A stretch of 64,000 bases of DNA from Siphonodentalium dalli (GCA_032622095.1 CP136069.1:53614760-53678759), one strand, 5' to 3'; positions 22,383 through 34,893 are shown, numbered from the stretch's first letter. Program-made: numbers and translations. The notes: generated from the sequence alone by a model not told the origin.

Positions 22383-22860
22383 TTAACCCTTTCAGTGCCA
22401 GGGGCCGATCTCATCTGTAAAATCGGCCCTAAAAAATAAAAAAAAATAAAAATAAAAAACAAACATGTTTATTTTCGATTTTTATTTTTTGGGTTGAATT
22501 TTTTTGGGTATGCTTAAGCATGCTATAGCGAATTTAAAAACAAACTGGTTAAAACCTAAGGGGCATGTTACAACTCAAAACTATCACCAAGTATTCATAG
22601 TAATAATTTTGATGCCCATGAAAAATGTAAGATTCCCTGGCACTAAACCTACAAAATAAGTCGGTTGAAGAATATAAGAAAAAATTATTAAAATTGTAAA
22701 AAATTGTAAAAAATAATAACAAATGATGAAAAATTGTTAGGCCAATGCATTCTCTTAATTATGCGAGGCGACCTATGATCGACTCGCATATATAAGAGAA
22801 TGTATTGGCACAGGGTATATGGGTTGATACAAATATCGGACCTGGCACTGAAAGGCTTAA
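22383..22860 (+). mobile_element. TTAA MITE, single-hairpin subfamily
   Basis: TTAA at 22383-22386 and 22857-22860. The terminal repeat is CCCTTTCAGTGCCAGG (one mismatch between the ends), different from the CCCTTTACCCAACA family. It carries one 69-nt hairpin of the same sequence type at 22741-22809. The left two-thirds differ from the other copies. The shared hairpin with distinct termini suggests exchange of the hairpin module. Confidence 0.8.
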
Positions 22861-22885
22861 ACGGACGTGGTTCGTTCGAACCCCA

Positions 22886-23335
22886 AACTTATGTTGAGAA
22901 AACATTGTGTAATTTGGTACCTTAAGTTTGGAAAGTCCCACTAAAACCGAAGAACTATATTGCGAAACGGTGTGATTTGGTTCTCATATTATTTTATCGC
23001 CACAAAAGTCTAAACGCACGTGTACGACATTGTCACAACTGGCACGGCGTCAAACACAAGAGTTCTAATTTGCCGCAATATTTGTTACGATTAGCTCGCG
23101 AAAACCGTCAACAAATCTCAACGCTCTGATTTTCCATTCTGTCATTATGTTTTAGTGCGGGAAAATGACAGCAAATTTTCTCAAAGCACATATAAAATTT
23201 GACTTTGGGGCGATCGGGTTTCGCCATTTTTTGCTGGAAAACCTCATGCTAAATATACAAACACAGACTGGTACCCAGGCGGTGAGAGAGTCAGAAAGGA
23301 AGTGTGACTGGTGCGCTCTGATAGAGATTGGTGGT
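22886..23335 (+). repeat. Interspersed repeat, copy 1 (pair with 54170-54590)
   Basis: Matches 54170-54590 in order: 'agtttggaaagtccca', 'tttggttctc', 'caaacacaagagttctaat', 'actggtacccag' and 'agaaaggaagtgtgactggt'. A 72-codon frame inside has no motif. The nature of the element is unknown. Confidence 0.6.
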
Positions 23336-23587
23336 GTACATGTACGAACGATAGTGATTGCAAATATATATCAGTTTCGTTAACCTGGAAACGAAAAACT
23401 GTTTTACGATATTCTGACTTATTTTGTGTTAAATCGGATAGGACATACATGTATACCGAATTCACGGGCCTCGTTCACAAACTCTCTTTATTATTGCCAT
23501 ATCAGGATTAAACTAACAACGAACGATCTTTATTGTTTCATAGTGTATAGTCACAAACAGGACCCTTTTGCTCCAGAGCCGATAACC

Positions 23588-23900
23588 ACGGTCACCAGGG
23601 GGGGGGGGGTGTAAAAAAATTGCAGGAAGGTATGCCGGGGTGGGTGGGTGTCCCGAGGGGCAAAAAACGCGTTTCTACACCCTCGTGCATTTTTTTTACT
23701 GAATACCTTTTGTGCCCTTATATGACATTTGTAACAGTTTAAAACATATTATAAGAATTTATAACTGCAAAAAACACCATATTTATGATAATGGGACCTC
23801 ATATGGGCCTCAGTAGAGATGACATTAAGCTATATGGCATGTTGCATATGGGGCGGTGGGGTGAAAAAATTCCTTCCCGACAGGGCCGACACCCTTGGGA
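23588..23900. repeat. G-tract repeat related to the 2340-2945 foldback
   Basis: A G12 run (23598-23609) is followed by 'ttgcaggaaggtatgccg', as after the G-run at 2758-2768. The remainder is diverged, with a second G-rich patch near 23852. Confidence 0.45.
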
Positions 23901-24227
23901 AAGAAGCTTCGAGAAAGTAAAACTGAAATAAATAAACTTGTATTTATGTAACTAAAGCCAAAATCATTGTGTGCATGAAAAAAGAGCGAGTTCAACCAAT
24001 CTAATCTATATGAACATACAAAGGTTTTAAAAAAATGTGAGAGTTGGTTATGGGACTTTGGTCTGTTGAATAGTGTGCTTAGAGCATCTGCAGATATTAA
24101 ATGCTATATAAAACCATTCATTGTTATAATTTTCCAGAAAGAGTTTATATTCCAGCTTATTTTCCGTTGTACAATAGCCACAAAGTAGTTTGATCTGCCG
24201 ACAAGGTCATGATGTCATTTAACAGCG

Positions 24228-24860
24228 AAGATTTGGTGTGGTGACTCGGGGTACCCTGGCGGATGTTATAATGATATTAGTTTTTCAAAAAATTTATAAA
24301 ACCAAAAAAAATTGGTTTTGTTAAATTGAGCAAGGAATTCAATCTTAAAAAAAATATATTAAAACAATAAATACAAATCAAAATGTTTCAGTGACCAAAT
24401 GTACTTGAAGCGCACATAGGGGCCACCGCTAAATGAAGGCTATGTCTAAGATCAAAATGCGTGCGAAGTCCCACAAAGGGGGCCACATGTATATCCGATG
24501 CTGATTATAGGCTCCCAAAGGGAGCCTTTTTCAGCTTGTTTAGTATAATAGAAGTAAGTTGCTCCAGTAGACTAACATAAGTGGTATGGAATATGTTAGA
24601 TAATCGGCTGGTTGACAGATTAATCAGGAAATAGTTATAAATTATGAAATTTTGTTTATTCTGCACAATGACCTAGGTTTACAGATGATCAGCAATTTCT
24701 AAAACATTTTTCAATTGAAACAGCTTCTGAAACTGTTATTTGAACTAACTTAGATCATTCCCAGTCATATAAGTGATATTAGTAGAGTTTTATGCGATTT
24801 TAGACCAATTTTAGTTGATTGGGAAGTGGGTGTCAACAAATTGGGACTAAAAAAAAAAAA
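24228..24860 (+). repeat. Second copy of the 1815-2440 composite (family 3 Helitron-like plus flank)
   Basis: Collinear with 1811-2440: 'ggtaccctggcggatgtt', 'attgagcaaggaattcaatc', the GGCTCCCAAAGGGAGCC hairpin, then 'tttagtataatagaagtaag' and onward to the left arm of the foldback. It ends in an A-run at 24849-24861. The Helitron-type terminus is CTTG here. Confidence 0.65.
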
Positions 24861-25705
24861 AATTGTCCGAGACACATCTAGCTACATCTATATGTGTAAT
24901 GCATGTATTTATTAACTTATTTTGATTCCCAGAGAATGCACAAAACAAACCGGGATTTAATCACTTATTTACTATAAATGGCCAGTATGGCCTCTATGAA
25001 ATGATCAGATAATAAGTTCTTTCGTGTATTATCTTTTTTAACATTTTCCACCAATAACAAACATATATCCTTCTGCACCCGTATTATAATTTCGCTTGTC
25101 TGTCGTCTGCTTTGATTTACTAAACACCCCTCCAGATGAAGAACATACCTTTCCAATTAATGTATACTTTGATAAGTGAATGGGAAAATTAATTGAGTAA
25201 AGAAAGTGTTAAATAGACGCCGGTATGAACACAACGAGCCACTTTAATGTGTCTGTGAACGTCACTGTGAGTTTGTCATTTCGATTGATGGGAGGTAACT
25301 AGATATTTATATGAATTCAATGCTCTTTGTTCGGGTATCTCAGTGAGAACTCATTGCAGAGCAGAGCTCGCTGAAGTGACACATATAATCGTCAGCACTC
25401 AGATCGATTGGAACAGTTTTGTCTAATAAGCATGTTAATTTTATATTTTCAGCTTTTGTGTTTAAATTGTGTAGCTGACACCATTGTAATGGTTTGCTTC
25501 CAATAAATTCATTCATTCAATAAGCGACAAGGCAGAGTTCGGTCCCCTCGTTAGGCTGGTGTGAACTCAAACTCCAGGCAGAGTTATCTCCCATCGCTCC
25601 GCTGATATACTATATCGCAGTGATAACGTAGAGGGCGCTGTGTGGAGTTTGGTGTGAACCCTACCGTCAGGTATACAGCATGTAAGGAAATATTACCTTT
25701 TGTAT
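24861..25705. other. Unassigned intergenic DNA
   Basis: No recognised gene or repeat copy elsewhere in the window. Confidence 0.35.
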
Positions 25706-26232
25706 TTAAAGGCACGGGCGGCGTTCGTTGCAGAAATATTCATATTTGTTCAAATTGCCATCAACGGAAGGAATATTAAAATATATATAGGTTTGTTCAT
25801 ATGCCAAATATAATCAGCGCGTAAATAGTATATTGTCGTCAAGACGTACGATGTTGTACGTAATAAAGAACCTTATCGTGTTACAGAAGTTTTGCTTCTG
25901 TTTGCATAACACAGCGCAATTATATTGGTTGATCACACACAAATGATATAAACGCTATTTAATATTTCCATATCAGGAAACAGTAACAAATAACGCTCTT
26001 TAGGTTTACCATATCCGGATCTAAACAAATGTCAGGTTCTGTAACGTTTTTTGCTTTTGTTTACATAACAAAGGAAAAACATTTGACAATCACATAATGT
26101 TTATGTCATATTTCTGATTTGTATAAGAACAACGCCTGTCCATATTTTACTATTCTTTCTGTTTATGGCGGTTTTTGACGGAGCTGAATATTTTAACAGC
26201 TTACCCACCGCCAACACCGCCCGTATCTTTAA
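25706..26232 (+). mobile_element. TTAA-flanked element, AGGCACGGGCGGCGTT family, copy 1
   Basis: TTAA at 25706-25709 and 26229-26232. The left end is AGGCACGGGCGGCGTT. The right end, read inward on the minus strand, is AGATACGGGCGG. The interior matches 44122-44696 closely. It is non-coding, containing words such as 'gtcgtcaagacgtacgatg' and 'tatggcggtttttgacgga'. The class is uncertain: TTAA duplication suggests piggyBac-type mobilisation but the termini do not start with CC. Confidence 0.7.
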
Positions 26233-28234
26233 GACTTTTTGTCGGTTACATTTAATTTCTGCCTTATTCTCAGAAACGGAGCTATCCATATATTATTCTT
26301 TCAGAATTTGGCCAGATCAAATCAGAATGAATTATAACCGACATCAGTCTTAAATAAATTACATTATGCATACGCGGTAGCAGTGGTCAGACCAGCATAG
26401 CGATGGAACTGAACTATGTCTTGAAGTTAGGTCTATATTATTAAACGTTCACGTTACATCGATCAGAATACCTAGATAAAACACGAACTATACTTATACA
26501 TGTTACGGAAAAACTAACAAAAGTCATATAGTTTATCGTCTCAAAAGCAGACAATGATCCTTTTTTGTCCTCAACGTGTAACAGTAAATGGCGTTCACGT
26601 AACGTTAACGATGTTATGCGTTACTCCTTCTCTGATATACTAGCTAACGATAAAGAGTGTGTGTATGTGGACGTTGAAATCAGATAAATATATATTACGC
26701 CGCTCAGTACAGGGACACATCACGTGTGTGTTTACCCCCCCCCCCCCCCCCCCAAGCATTGGTCAAAAGTTTCAACAGCTGGCAATTTCATGCCTGCACG
26801 GCACATTAGTTGGACATTTTACACCAGAATTGGAATTGTTCTCATTGATTGATTTTCCAAACAGTATATAGCACTTGGGAAATTTGTTGTTTATAGGCCA
26901 ACATTAGCATATTTTTCTACTTTTTGTCAATTTTGTTTACTGAATTGGCCACCATTTGGAAATAGTTCAACCATAACTTTCCAACCTTATGGGGGGGGGG
27001 GGTGTCAGCCCCACAGTTGAAAAGCTTGAGATACCAATTGGAGAGTTCCAACCCAACGGCTGGGTGCATGCAAATGGAATTATGCAAATCTGGGATCTTG
27101 GTCAGATTCAAGGGGCGGGGATGCAGTTTGAAACTTCAATGTTACCCCCCCCCAATGGGGACCCTATAGCCACGTCCCTAATTTGAATTGGCGGAACGTG
27201 AGAAACGTGATCCGCAAGCCACATAGAAACAATATCCCGCTGAGAAAAGTAGCAATACATGGGATGAACCACGAAGAGTGTTTACGAAGGCAACGACCAA
27301 AACTACTATCTCACTTTCACATGGGTTACAAATTTGAGTCCAAAAGATCACGATTCGCTTTAAAATATCTGCATAAATGTGTATTACATTACCACCGGTC
27401 CACAACAAAAGTGACACGGAAGTCTACCACCACAAGGGCTTTGAGAAGAGTATATAAAATGATGTTGTGAGTATATTCCGTTTTAGAGTTGTTCTTCGCT
27501 GATCATCTGGAACTACTTGGGTATGTTTGTTCTCCACCTGCGATATCTATACCCAAAGGAGTTTAAACAGGTTTTCCGTTTTAACTTTACCCCCTCCCCA
27601 TTAATGTTAATTCGTGTCGATATATCAGTCACCAGCTCCAGCACTCAATAAAATTGTGCAAAGATATTCACCACCACCAGGAGATTTATTTTACTGTTTC
27701 AATTTCCATTTGGATCCGTGGGGGTTTGTCTGCTCCCACGGTGCATCATGTTTTCTATAGCAGCTATATAGTCACTACGTCCCTGTCTGCATGACCCAGA
27801 AATATATTTACAGATATAATGCTCCAATTAATAAAACGTCTCACATATGTGGCGAAATAAATCTGGGAATTATTAACTCATGGCAGATATCACTTCTCAC
27901 ACGCATCATGGAGAATGTGAATATAATCAGCAGAAATTGGAAACAATATCAAGGAACGTGTTGGGCCTAAATCCACATACTATCACGTCATATCAATACT
28001 TCGTTGGCTAATCATTTCCGTCGTGGTCTAATTCTGTGGCCGAATCTGTCATTAATTATGCGAACGAACACAAAACAACGCCATGAATGAAAATAAGCCA
28101 CCCGCATACCAAAATTTCTGGTGATATTTATAGTTTTGGCATTCTAACATGCCATTGGGTTAATCTGCAGATTATTTCATCAAGCTCAGTCAGACAGGCA
28201 TACTTCAGCAGTCTGATGTACCCTACACGTTAAT
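26233..28234. other. Unassigned intergenic DNA with long C/G tracts
   Basis: Holds C19 (26735-26753), G12 (26991-27002) and C9 (27145-27153) runs. A 95-codon frame at 27183-27470 begins with TTG and has a basic composition but no motif, so it is not called. Nothing else is seen. Confidence 0.35.
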
Positions 28235-28784
28235 GTGTATGGTGTTAGTGACACGCTTGTTTACTGTTGTTGCATGCACATCTGATGTACATATCTGTGC
28301 TTTCGATATGGGAAAATGAGTGGTTTGTGCATACACAAAATTATAATTATGTACACTAAAGGACAACAGGAAGACGACCAACCATGGTCATGCTGCTCCT
28401 GTATAATATATCATCTTATACACATTTCAAGTTCATTGTGTTATGGTTATTGTACGAATAAAAAATCAATCAATAAATCAAATCAATCATGCAGAGGGGC
28501 ATCGGCGCGCCGTATACACAGAAACGAGGCTGGGGTGTCTCAGTTGTGGGTGTCCGTCTCAAGGATGGATCAGTTACTTACCCAATGCAATTGATTACAA
28601 TTACTTTAAATCCATCAATTACAAATACAATTACTTTAAAAAGAGAACGTAATTAATGACAATTATTTTATTGTTAAAATGCGGGTACTGAGCGCATACC
28701 AGAACATGGTAGTGCAAAAATAAAAAAATAAATACAAAATAAAATAAATATTCCGTCAATATCTTGAAATCTCCAACTGCATCC
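28235..28784 (+). repeat. Interspersed repeat, copy 1 (pair with 34021-34424)
   Basis: Both copies run from 'gtgtatggtgttagtgacac' to 'ccgtcaatatcttg'. Shared words include 'atgcagaggggc', 'ggcgcgcc' and 'agcgcataccagaacatgg'. This copy has about 150 bp extra at 28323-28475 ending in an A/T-rich 'aataaaaaatcaatcaataa' tail, which may be a small insertion. Confidence 0.65.
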
Positions 28785-29109
28785 CCATTGAACCAGACCA
28801 AACTCCTAATTTCGTGGAATTCCATTTGTACGTCCCTAGCCACTGCTACATATACGTGGACAAGGTATACACGTATCATCGTTATCATAATCATTATGCG
28901 CTTAATATCAAAGTTCGAAGATAAAGAGCACATATATACACGTAGTAATTTATCGCTTTATATGACATGAATAAAAAAACACGAAAGTGATGTAAATTTG
29001 TCAGACGCTTTCTCTACTAAATGGATTCTTCCACTCATGCAGTTATAAATGTATTAGCTGAAAGAGGCATCCGAAGGGCCGCTGTGCTCTTAGTGCACAT
29101 TTTGATCGC
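28785..29109. other. Unassigned intergenic DNA
   Basis: Nothing recognised. Confidence 0.35.
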
Positions 29110-29509
29110 TTAACCCTTTACCCAACAAACCGGCCAAAACCGGCCAAATAAAGCTTCAACAGCCTAAAATATCTTCGGACTGTCTCAATAGAACCATACA
29201 AATATGGATATCATTGGAACCGGCTCCTTGACCACATTGTGATAGTTACAGTTATGCCCTGTGCCAATGCATTCTCTTATATATGCGAGTCGACCATAGG
29301 TCGCCTCGCATATATAAGAGAATGCATTGGCCTAAAAAAAATCATTTTTTAACACTTTTTACCATTTTTTCTTACATTCTTTAACAATTTTATAATTTTT
29401 AATGTGTTAAGCCAATGCATTCTCTTATATATGCGAGGCGACCTATGGTCGACTCGCATATATAAGAGAATGCATTGGCACAGGGCCCTTCTGTTGGGTA
29501 AAGGGTTAA
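29110..29509 (+). mobile_element. Twin-hairpin TTAA MITE, copy 4
   Basis: Intact TTAA flanks (29110-29113 and 29506-29509) and CCCTTTACCCAACA termini. Very close to copy 1 along its whole length. Hairpin A is 29263-29331 and hairpin B, its reverse complement, is 29411-29479. Confidence 0.85.
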
Positions 29510-29921
29510 ACATTTTGATCTAAAAAAAATACATTGGTATGTTTTGACTTCTGTTTCTTGTTGGAATGTCACAATATGGATACCGGTACCTGGTCGGGAC
29601 GGGTTGTCCCGATTCTCCGGGTCGGGTTGTCCCATTTTTGGTCCTGTTCACAATTTTTTTTTCACAATATCTTCGAAATGTAAAATGCATATGTTAAAGC
29701 ATGATAGATGTCCAGAGTTGTCGCTAAATATGCACAGCTTTTCAGATGCAGATAAGTTGTGTTTTTTTCTGGTTCCATATTGGTATATTATTATTCAGGT
29801 TGGATCACGTTGACAACGTCATGAAATCATACCTTATTCCGTTCCATTGTATATAAACGTGTGTATCACAGCTATAACTATATCTATTCTCATATGTTTC
29901 CATATATTTCTACTCTTATTT

Positions 29922-30423
29922 TTAAAGGTACGGTTGGCCTTGGCGGTGGGTATCCTGTGAAAATATTTCCATCCGTCAAAGACCGCCACAAACAGAAAGA
30001 ACATCAAAATGTAGACAGACTTTGTCCGTATATAAATAAGAAATATCGCATAAACAGTATGTTATTCTCATATGTTTAACCATTGTTATGTAAACAAAAG
30101 CATAAAAAGTTACTTTTCTTGTGTTTGTTTATATTATGATGGTAAACATAAAGAGCGTTCTTTGTTGGTGAATTCCTGATATGGAACTAATAAAGAGCGT
30201 TTATGCCATTTGTGTGTGATTAGCCAGTAGCATTGTGCTGTCCTCTGTAACCCAATCAGGCTCTTGCTTAGGTAAAATATAGTATGTATTTATGATAACA
30301 TGCTGTTTACGCGATGGTCATGGTATATATGAACGAAACTGTATGCGTTTTAATGTTTTTCTGTTTACGGTGTTTGGAACAAATATGAATATTTTCGACA
30401 ATTAAGGCCTCACGTGCCTTTAA
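29922..30423. mobile_element. TTAA-flanked element, AGGCACG family, diverged copy
   Basis: TTAA at 29922-29925 and 30420-30423, with ends AGGTACGGTTGGCC and, inward from the right, AGGCACGTGAGGCC. The interior shares 'aaagagcgtt' and 'cctgatatgg' words with the related copies but is otherwise diverged. A G/T minisatellite starts about 30 bp beyond its right end. Confidence 0.55.
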
Positions 30424-30454
30424 AGTTGAAAAAGGTATATTGTATTCTTTTAAT

Positions 30455-30770
30455 GGGTCGGGTTGTCCCGGGTCGATCGGATTGGGTTGTACCTGTGTCG
30501 GGTTGTCCCGGGTCGATCGGATTGGGTTGTACCTGTGTCGGGTTGTCCCTAGTTCGGGTTGCCCCTGGTCGGGTTGTCCCTTGTCGGGTTGTCCGGGGTC
30601 ATGTTGTCCCTGGGTCGGGTTGTCCCTTGATAGGGTTGTCCGGGATAACGTTATCCTTGTACCGGGCTGTCCCTGAGTCGGTTGTAGCTGGGCCGAGATG
30701 TCCCTTGGTCGGGTTGTCCATGGGTGGGTTGTCCATGGGTCGTGTCTCCCCTGGGTCGGTGGTCCCGTTC
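30455..30770. repeat. Minisatellite, GGGTCGGGTTGTCCC-type
   Basis: About 20 imperfect copies of a 12-15-bp unit (GGTCGGGTTGTCCCT and variants). Near its start is a 40-bp higher-order unit containing 'gggtcgatcggattgggttg' repeated twice. The long open frame across it is a by-product of the period. A short isolated cluster of the same unit lies at 29597-29632. Confidence 0.75.
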
Positions 30771-32294
30771 CCCATTACCAAATTCAAAAGTAAAATTCAA
30801 TTTAGTTGGTATAAATTACAGTTGTTGGAACATGACCAATACATTTACATAACTGATAAAGACAAGTATACACATTATGTTCAACAGTCTATAGCTGAAC
30901 GGAAAACACATGACATAATTTAATATATCACGAGCTTGCTTACGTTTTGATATATGCTGAACACGCCGATGATATATATGTTACTGATACATGTATTATC
31001 ACCAATAACTTACGTTCATAGCTAAGAGGATAACAGTTTAAAATAAAGTGTATTTCATCCTCATTCATTTTTGTTTTATTATGCATTGTATTGTTAACAT
31101 GTCTAATACTGCCTTTATTTGTATTTATCTAAATAAATCTTAGGTTATAGGACATATTTATATAGATACAATCACTGGATTGATCTTGGTGATTGAAGTT
31201 TCATATGCTGAACTTTGTGAACAAAATGTGCAGAATGTCAAAGTCTTTAACCCTTAGCAGTATACACGCACAATAAACACCTCACATTTATTGTACAATC
31301 AATCCATTCATTCATTATTTTATAGCCGATATTTATGAGAAGAATGCATTAAGTTAAATGGGAATCAGACGTTTTAAATGTCACAAAAAGTCCAATATTA
31401 TTGCCCATGTCTCAACCCCGTTGGTCTCTTTGTTTCAGAGCGGTTACTGACCGTGGAAGCCAAAAGGGTTCGAATCGTACAGGCTGTATAATAGACATGA
31501 CGAATTCCATTGAATAATCCTCGAATTTTCGAGATATCTAACACTAAATCCATTGTTGATGTTTGCAACAAGTTTGGTTGCGTGTGACACTTGATCCGAT
31601 ATAACGGCAAATCTGGTATTATCTGACTAATCTATTTTGACGATTTGAATGAGTGCCACGTCAAGGTTAGATCTTCATAGTACTTATTAACAGTCATTAA
31701 ACCATTTGTATGATCACCCGACCTCTAGTTCGGTGGTATCAGATTACTCTTTTAAACAAGTTGAAACAAACACAAACAGATATATTTCTTGAGATCATTC
31801 GACTGTGAGGCTAAGGTCGAAAATGTCGTCGTTTCATCGTTAAGCCTGACGTAACTGTCTTTGTGCAGTCATAAAACGCGCGACATCGAAATAAATTTAT
31901 CTGTGTCACTAACATAAAAATTCAATATTGCTCATCCACATAATTCGTCAAACATTTCACGTACGTGTAAATAAGTTAGGGATCATTTGAGTTATATATG
32001 ACTCAACACTATATCCTTACGTTCTGACACAATGCATGCGGCTGTTGTTCAACATCAGAAGCCCATCATTTGCATAGTTAAATTGACAGACATCCGCTAT
32101 CGGCTGTTTCCAACTATCACACATGTTGTGAATTGAGAGAAACGGTCTTTAGTGTTACCATATAAAGAAAACACAAAAAGAAACACTCTTTATTGTCACG
32201 TGTGCAAAATATTCACGATAAACATTGCATCAGTATATTATCAAAGCTAATTATCCCTGTATACCGCATATGTCTTGAATGTAACTGTTTAGTA
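30771..32294. other. Unassigned intergenic DNA
   Basis: Nothing convincing. A tRNA B-box-like word (GGTTCGAATC) near 31468 is not backed by a cloverleaf. Confidence 0.35.
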
Positions 32295-33005
32295 TGCCCC
32301 CGACTTGAAGTCGGCGGGTATATAGTCGACGTCTCCGTCCGTCCGTACGTCCGTCCGCACTAACCAGAGAGTACTTGTGGGGCGCTCTTTAAAAATACGC
32401 TCTTTAAAAAATCGTCAGTTGTGGGTGTGCACCCCACAAGTTACCCAAACAAAAGATCGCATCCCACAAGTATTCATAGGTATGTGCGGTCACCCCACAT
32501 GTATACTCTGGTCAGTGCGTACAAACATTTTGCATTATTGTTCAGCAACCACTGGGCAGATTTAGCTGATATTTGGTATGGCAATAGAGCAGCATGTGGG
32601 AACAGCTACATGCATAGCGCGGGTTTCGTCCACCCATTTTCACCAGAGTTATGGTCCTTTTTTTACTTAGAAAATTCAATTTTTCTCTTGTTTTTTGGGT
32701 TTCCAGATGATAGCGTGAGCTTTGGTGGTACGATTGCAAATCCCGTATTTTTGTGGATCAGTTATATGAAAATACATGTCAAGTTTGGGTATGATATGAT
32801 GATCTTTGCCAGAGTTATGGCCATTTTTTCAACTTAGAAAATTTGAATTTTCGCTTGTTTTGGGGTTTCCGGATCGCTTGTTTTTGGGTTTCCGGAATTT
32901 CTAGAAGTGATGATTGTACGAACTTCTTTTGGAATGGTCATATAGACCTCATCGGATATCCGCAGTTTCGTCCATGCTTAATCCGAATTGCTACGGTCGG
33001 GGGCA
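32295..33005. mobile_element. TIR element with GCCCCCGAC termini
   Basis: The left end TGCCCCCGAC (32295-32304) and right end GTCGGGGGCA (32996-33005) are exact reverse complements. The left end continues into a small hairpin CCGACTT-G-AAGTCGG. Inside are two diverged direct repeats sharing 'agagttatgg(t/c)c', 'acttagaaaatt' and 'gggtttcc'. Open frames through it have no transposase motif. It is a non-autonomous element of unknown superfamily. Confidence 0.55.
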
Positions 33006-33534
33006 AATGCCACGCGACAGCGTACCTCTTGTTATATATGCTAAGCTATAAAATAGTAGTATTTTTTACATCAGATAAAAACCATTATATGTCTAGTGAG
33101 ATACCGATATCTCACTCGTATCCATCCGCGCTAAAATTAAAAGTGATTAGGTACTAGATGAGTTAACATCGCTTCGCCAAATTGAACTAGAGCTGAACAA
33201 ATTGTAATATGTGATCAATTAATTTTTTTGTTAAACATACTATGACATTAGCCCATTTATCCCTCAACCAATCTGTCTGAAAAATGGAACTCTTTGTATA
33301 TGCACAAGCTCATTACCATGGCTGTGCTTGGGTAGAAACATTTGCACTTTTTACTCTTTCGAATTGAGCCATAAACAGAACATCTACACTTATTTGTTGG
33401 ATATGAAAATTATCTCATTCGTGATGGCAAAAAAAAAATGAAATTCATTTTGTTTGTTATCACTAATGAGGTAATTCCCATATTCAACCAAAAAGTGTAG
33501 ATACCCTCTTTTTATTGATAGATGGGGAAAACAA
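33006..33534. other. Unassigned intergenic DNA
   Basis: Nothing recognised. Confidence 0.35.
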
Positions 33535-33992
33535 CACAATTGGCCAAACAACAAAACAATTCATATATGCATAGTTAGTTGTTCGGGTAAAGTAGAACTC
33601 AGGCGTCATATCTTTGTTTCTACTTTAGGCAATTCAATTTGACTGCTAAATCTCGGTTGTATACCCTCCAATGGAGTATGGACAAGCTGTCGCTTTTCCT
33701 CAGATTCTTTCTTCATCTCTGAGTAAAATCGTTATCATAACAAAATTACTGGGCCATGCGATATCACGAAGAAGCAAACTATACTGTTTACCTCATGTAA
33801 TTTGTTTAATATTTCACCCAATATCACCGACAAAACATAAGAGACGAAATTGAGAAGGGTCTTTTCTTCTGATCGTTTTCGCGGCCTTTGAGTAAGTCAG
33901 ACCACAAAACCATTAGCACGATCTGTAAAAAATCCTATCAAAATCTATAGCTGATTTGTCCGACACAGATAGCATTTTTTTCATCTATATAT
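33535..33992 (+). repeat. Direct duplication, left copy (pair with 34421-34893)
   Basis: Matches 34421-34893 over several hundred bases, including 'cagattctttcttcatctct', 'gagtaaaatcgttatcataa' and 'gtccgacacagatagcattt'. The short open frames in both copies end at the same codon but have no recognised motif. Confidence 0.7.
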
Positions 33993-34020
33993 ACACGCTA
34001 TAAGATGGGAATCACATCGT

Positions 34021-34424
34021 GTGTATGGTGTTAGTGACACACTTATTTACTGTTGTTGCATGCACACCTGATGTGCATATCTGTGCTTTCGATATGGAAA
34101 ATGTGTGGTTTGTCAATCAATCAATCAAACCAATCATGCAGAGGGGCCTCGGCGCGCCATACACAGAAACGAGGCTGGAGTGTCTCAGGTGTCCGTCTCC
34201 AGGGTAGATCAATTACTTACCCAATGCAATTGATTACAATTACTTTACAATCATCAATTACAAGTACAATTACTTTCAAAACAGAACGTAATTAATGACA
34301 ATTATTTTATTGTGAAAATATGGATACTGAGCGCATACCAGAACATGGTAGTGCAAAAATAAATAAATAAATAAAAATAAAATAAATATTCCGTCAATAT
34401 CTTGCAATCTCCAACTTCATCCAC
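34021..34424 (+). repeat. Interspersed repeat, copy 2 (pair with 28235-28784)
   Basis: The shorter form of the repeat, lacking the ~150-bp segment of copy 1. It sits between the two halves of the 33535/34421 duplication, so it either inserted there or was carried with it. Confidence 0.65.
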
Positions 34425-34893
34425 AATTGACCAAACGACAGAACAATATATTCATGTATGTATAGATACTTGTTCGGGTGCGTGAAACTGATAAGTTAGA
34501 ACTCATGCGTGATATGTTTATTTCTACTTAAACAATTAAATTTGACTGCAAACTCTCGATTGTACCCTTCTATATCAGTGATATTGCTTCTATGGAGTAT
34601 GGACGCTTTCCCTCAGATTCTTTCTTCATCTCTGAGTAAAATCGTTATCATAACAAAATTACTGGACCATGCGATATCACGAAGACGCAAACTATACTGT
34701 TTACCTCATGTAATTTGTTTACTATTTCACCCAATATCACCGACAAAACATAAGAAACGAAATTGAGAAGGGTCTGGTCTTCTGGTCGTTTTCGCGGCCT
34801 TTGAGTATGTCAGACCACAAAACCATTAGCCCGATCTGTAAAAATCCTATCTACATCTAGCTGATTTGTCCGACACAGATAGCATTTTTTCAT
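34421..34893 (+). repeat. Direct duplication, right copy (pair with 33535-33992)
   Basis: See the left copy. It differs by small indels, including an extra 'tatatcagtgatattgcttc' segment. Confidence 0.7.

Noticed and set aside
27183-27470. 95-codon basic open frame
   Set aside because: TTG start, no recognisable domain, and the antisense frame is open as well.
30414-30923. 169-codon Gly/Val/Pro-rich open frame
   Set aside because: Produced by the GGGTCGGGTTGTCCC minisatellite. TTAA-element and non-repeat DNA at its ends have no coding signature.
31440-31500. tRNA-like B box (GGTTCGAATC)
   Set aside because: No T-stem pairing around it, no acceptor stem and no convincing A box, so a tRNA gene is not supported.
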